Positions 5,343-6,031 of a stretch of DNA of 6,031 nt are shown here, one piece after another. Source of the stretch: Actinomycetota bacterium (GTDB lineage Bacteria > Actinomycetota > Actinomycetes > S36-B12 > UBA5976); the NCBI GenBank assembly GCA_947447095.1, contig CANFIL010000075.1:1-6031 (forward strand), written 5' to 3'. The translations under genes and the position numbers were made by a program. The notes below the pieces were generated by a model, which did no database searches, was not told where the DNA came from, and saw only the letters and a program-made list of their open reading frames with translations. The stretch's first letter is position 1, and each line of letters opens with the position of its first letter.

Positions 5343-6031
5343 ATGTCCGTGAATACTTCCTCTGAGAATCTCGGGGCGTCCCTGCCTAGCGATCGCTTTC
5401 TAGATCGCGAGTTGTCTTGGCTTGCGTTTAACCAGCGCGTTCTTGAACTAGCGCAAGACGAAAACCTTGAGTTGCTCGAACGCGTGAAATACCTATCGAT
5501 TTTCGCAAGCAATCTCGATGAGTTTTTCATGGTTCGGGTAGCCGGACTCAAGCGACGAATCGCTACCGGAATTGCAGTGCGCGCAGCAAGTGGTCTTATG
5601 CCGCGCGAAGTACACGACAATGTGCTGGCGCAAAGTTACGAATTGATGAAGGCCCATTCAGCTTGCTTCAATCAGGCAGTTCTTCCAGCCCTCGTTGCTA
5701 ACGGCATTGTCTTGTTGCGTTGGGAAGAACTCACCGTCGAAGAACGCACGGCAATGACAACTCTCTTCGAAGAGCAAGTGTTCCCTGTACTCACTCCTCT
5801 AGCGGTTGATCCTTCACACCCATTCCCTTACATCTCGGGACTCTCTCTCAATCTTGCGGTTGTTGTCCGTCACCCAGGTACTGACAATGAATTATTCGCG
5901 CGCGTCAAAGTTCCACCGTCGCTTCCACGATTTATCGAAGTATCCCCACAACGATTCGTTCCACTCGAAGACGTCATTGCTGGACACCTCGACATGCTCT
6001 TCCCAGGAATGGAAGTAGTTCAGAATCACAC
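5343..6031 (+). CDS. ppk: Polyphosphate kinase 1, N-terminal part (runs off right edge)
   Basis: PPK1 reversibly polymerises the gamma-phosphate of ATP into polyphosphate. The first 229 codons are visible and the frame is open to the window end; the full protein is normally about 700 residues. Diagnostic blocks are DRELSWLAFNQRVLELAQDE (21-40), LSIFASNLDEFFMVRVAGLK (51-70) and LTPLAVDPSHPFPY (150-163) followed by ISGLSLNLAV. Asn57 in SNLDEFF aligns with E. coli PPK Asn45, a residue involved in ATP binding. The N-terminal domain (about 15-120) and the start of the H domain are present. The autophosphorylated histidine and the C-terminal domains lie beyond the edge and cannot be checked. About 18 poorly conserved residues precede the first conserved block. 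The ATG at 5343 has AAGG 8 nt upstream; the GTG two codons later is a less likely start. It is transcribed divergently from the S51 genes. Confidence 0.95.
   Translation, partial: MSVNTSSENLGASLPSDRFLDRELSWLAFNQRVLELAQDENLELLERVKYLSIFASNLDEFFMVRVAGLKRRIATGIAVRAASGLMPREVHDNVLAQSYELMKAHSACFNQAVLPALVANGIVLLRWEELTVEERTAMTTLFEEQVFPVLTPLAVDPSHPFPYISGLSLNLAVVVRHPGTDNELFARVKVPPSLPRFIEVSPQRFVPLEDVIAGHLDMLFPGMEVVQNH

Overview
This window looks like chromosomal DNA from an actinobacterium of moderate, roughly balanced GC content. The strongest evidence is a clear mycothiol synthase (mshD), since mycothiol is the low-molecular-weight thiol of Actinobacteria. Just upstream is the tail of an OmpR/PhoB-type regulator of the kind seen next to mshD in mycobacteria, and ppk lies nearby. 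The large secreted protein resembles the long Ig-like surface proteins of small-genome aquatic actinobacteria, but placing the organism near that group is inference only.

Layout. At the left edge, positions 1-139 (+) hold the C-terminal DNA-binding end of a response regulator. It is followed after 2 nt by mshD (142-1062, +), and the two are probably one transcript. A perfect 18-bp stem at 1081-1120 separates mshD from a convergent 696-residue exported protein (1130-3220, -) and probably stops transcription from both sides. The 137-nt gap at 3221-3357 holds that gene's ribosome-binding site, a dyad/direct-repeat element that may be an operator, and a small terminator for the genes to its right. 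Next come two minus-strand genes in a likely operon, spaced 17 nt apart: a 385-residue upstream gene (4096-5253) and a 239-residue downstream gene (3358-4077). Both encode peptidase S51-like (cyanophycinase/peptidase E, class-I glutamine-amidotransferase-fold) domains. The upstream protein also carries a C-terminal segment that looks like the C-terminal domain of cysteinyl-tRNA synthetase. An 89-nt divergent intergenic region leads to polyphosphate kinase ppk (5343 to beyond the right edge, +).

How the genes fit together. Regulator plus mshD links a transcription factor to redox-buffer synthesis. Ppk makes polyphosphate. The S51 pair has no assigned substrate: no cyanophycin synthetase is visible, so calling them cyanophycinases would be unsupported. 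The most unusual element is the S51-like / CysRS-C-like fusion encoded in tandem with a stand-alone S51 paralogue. No mobile elements, CRISPR arrays, rRNA or tRNA genes were seen, and apart from that fusion the window reads as ordinary core chromosome.
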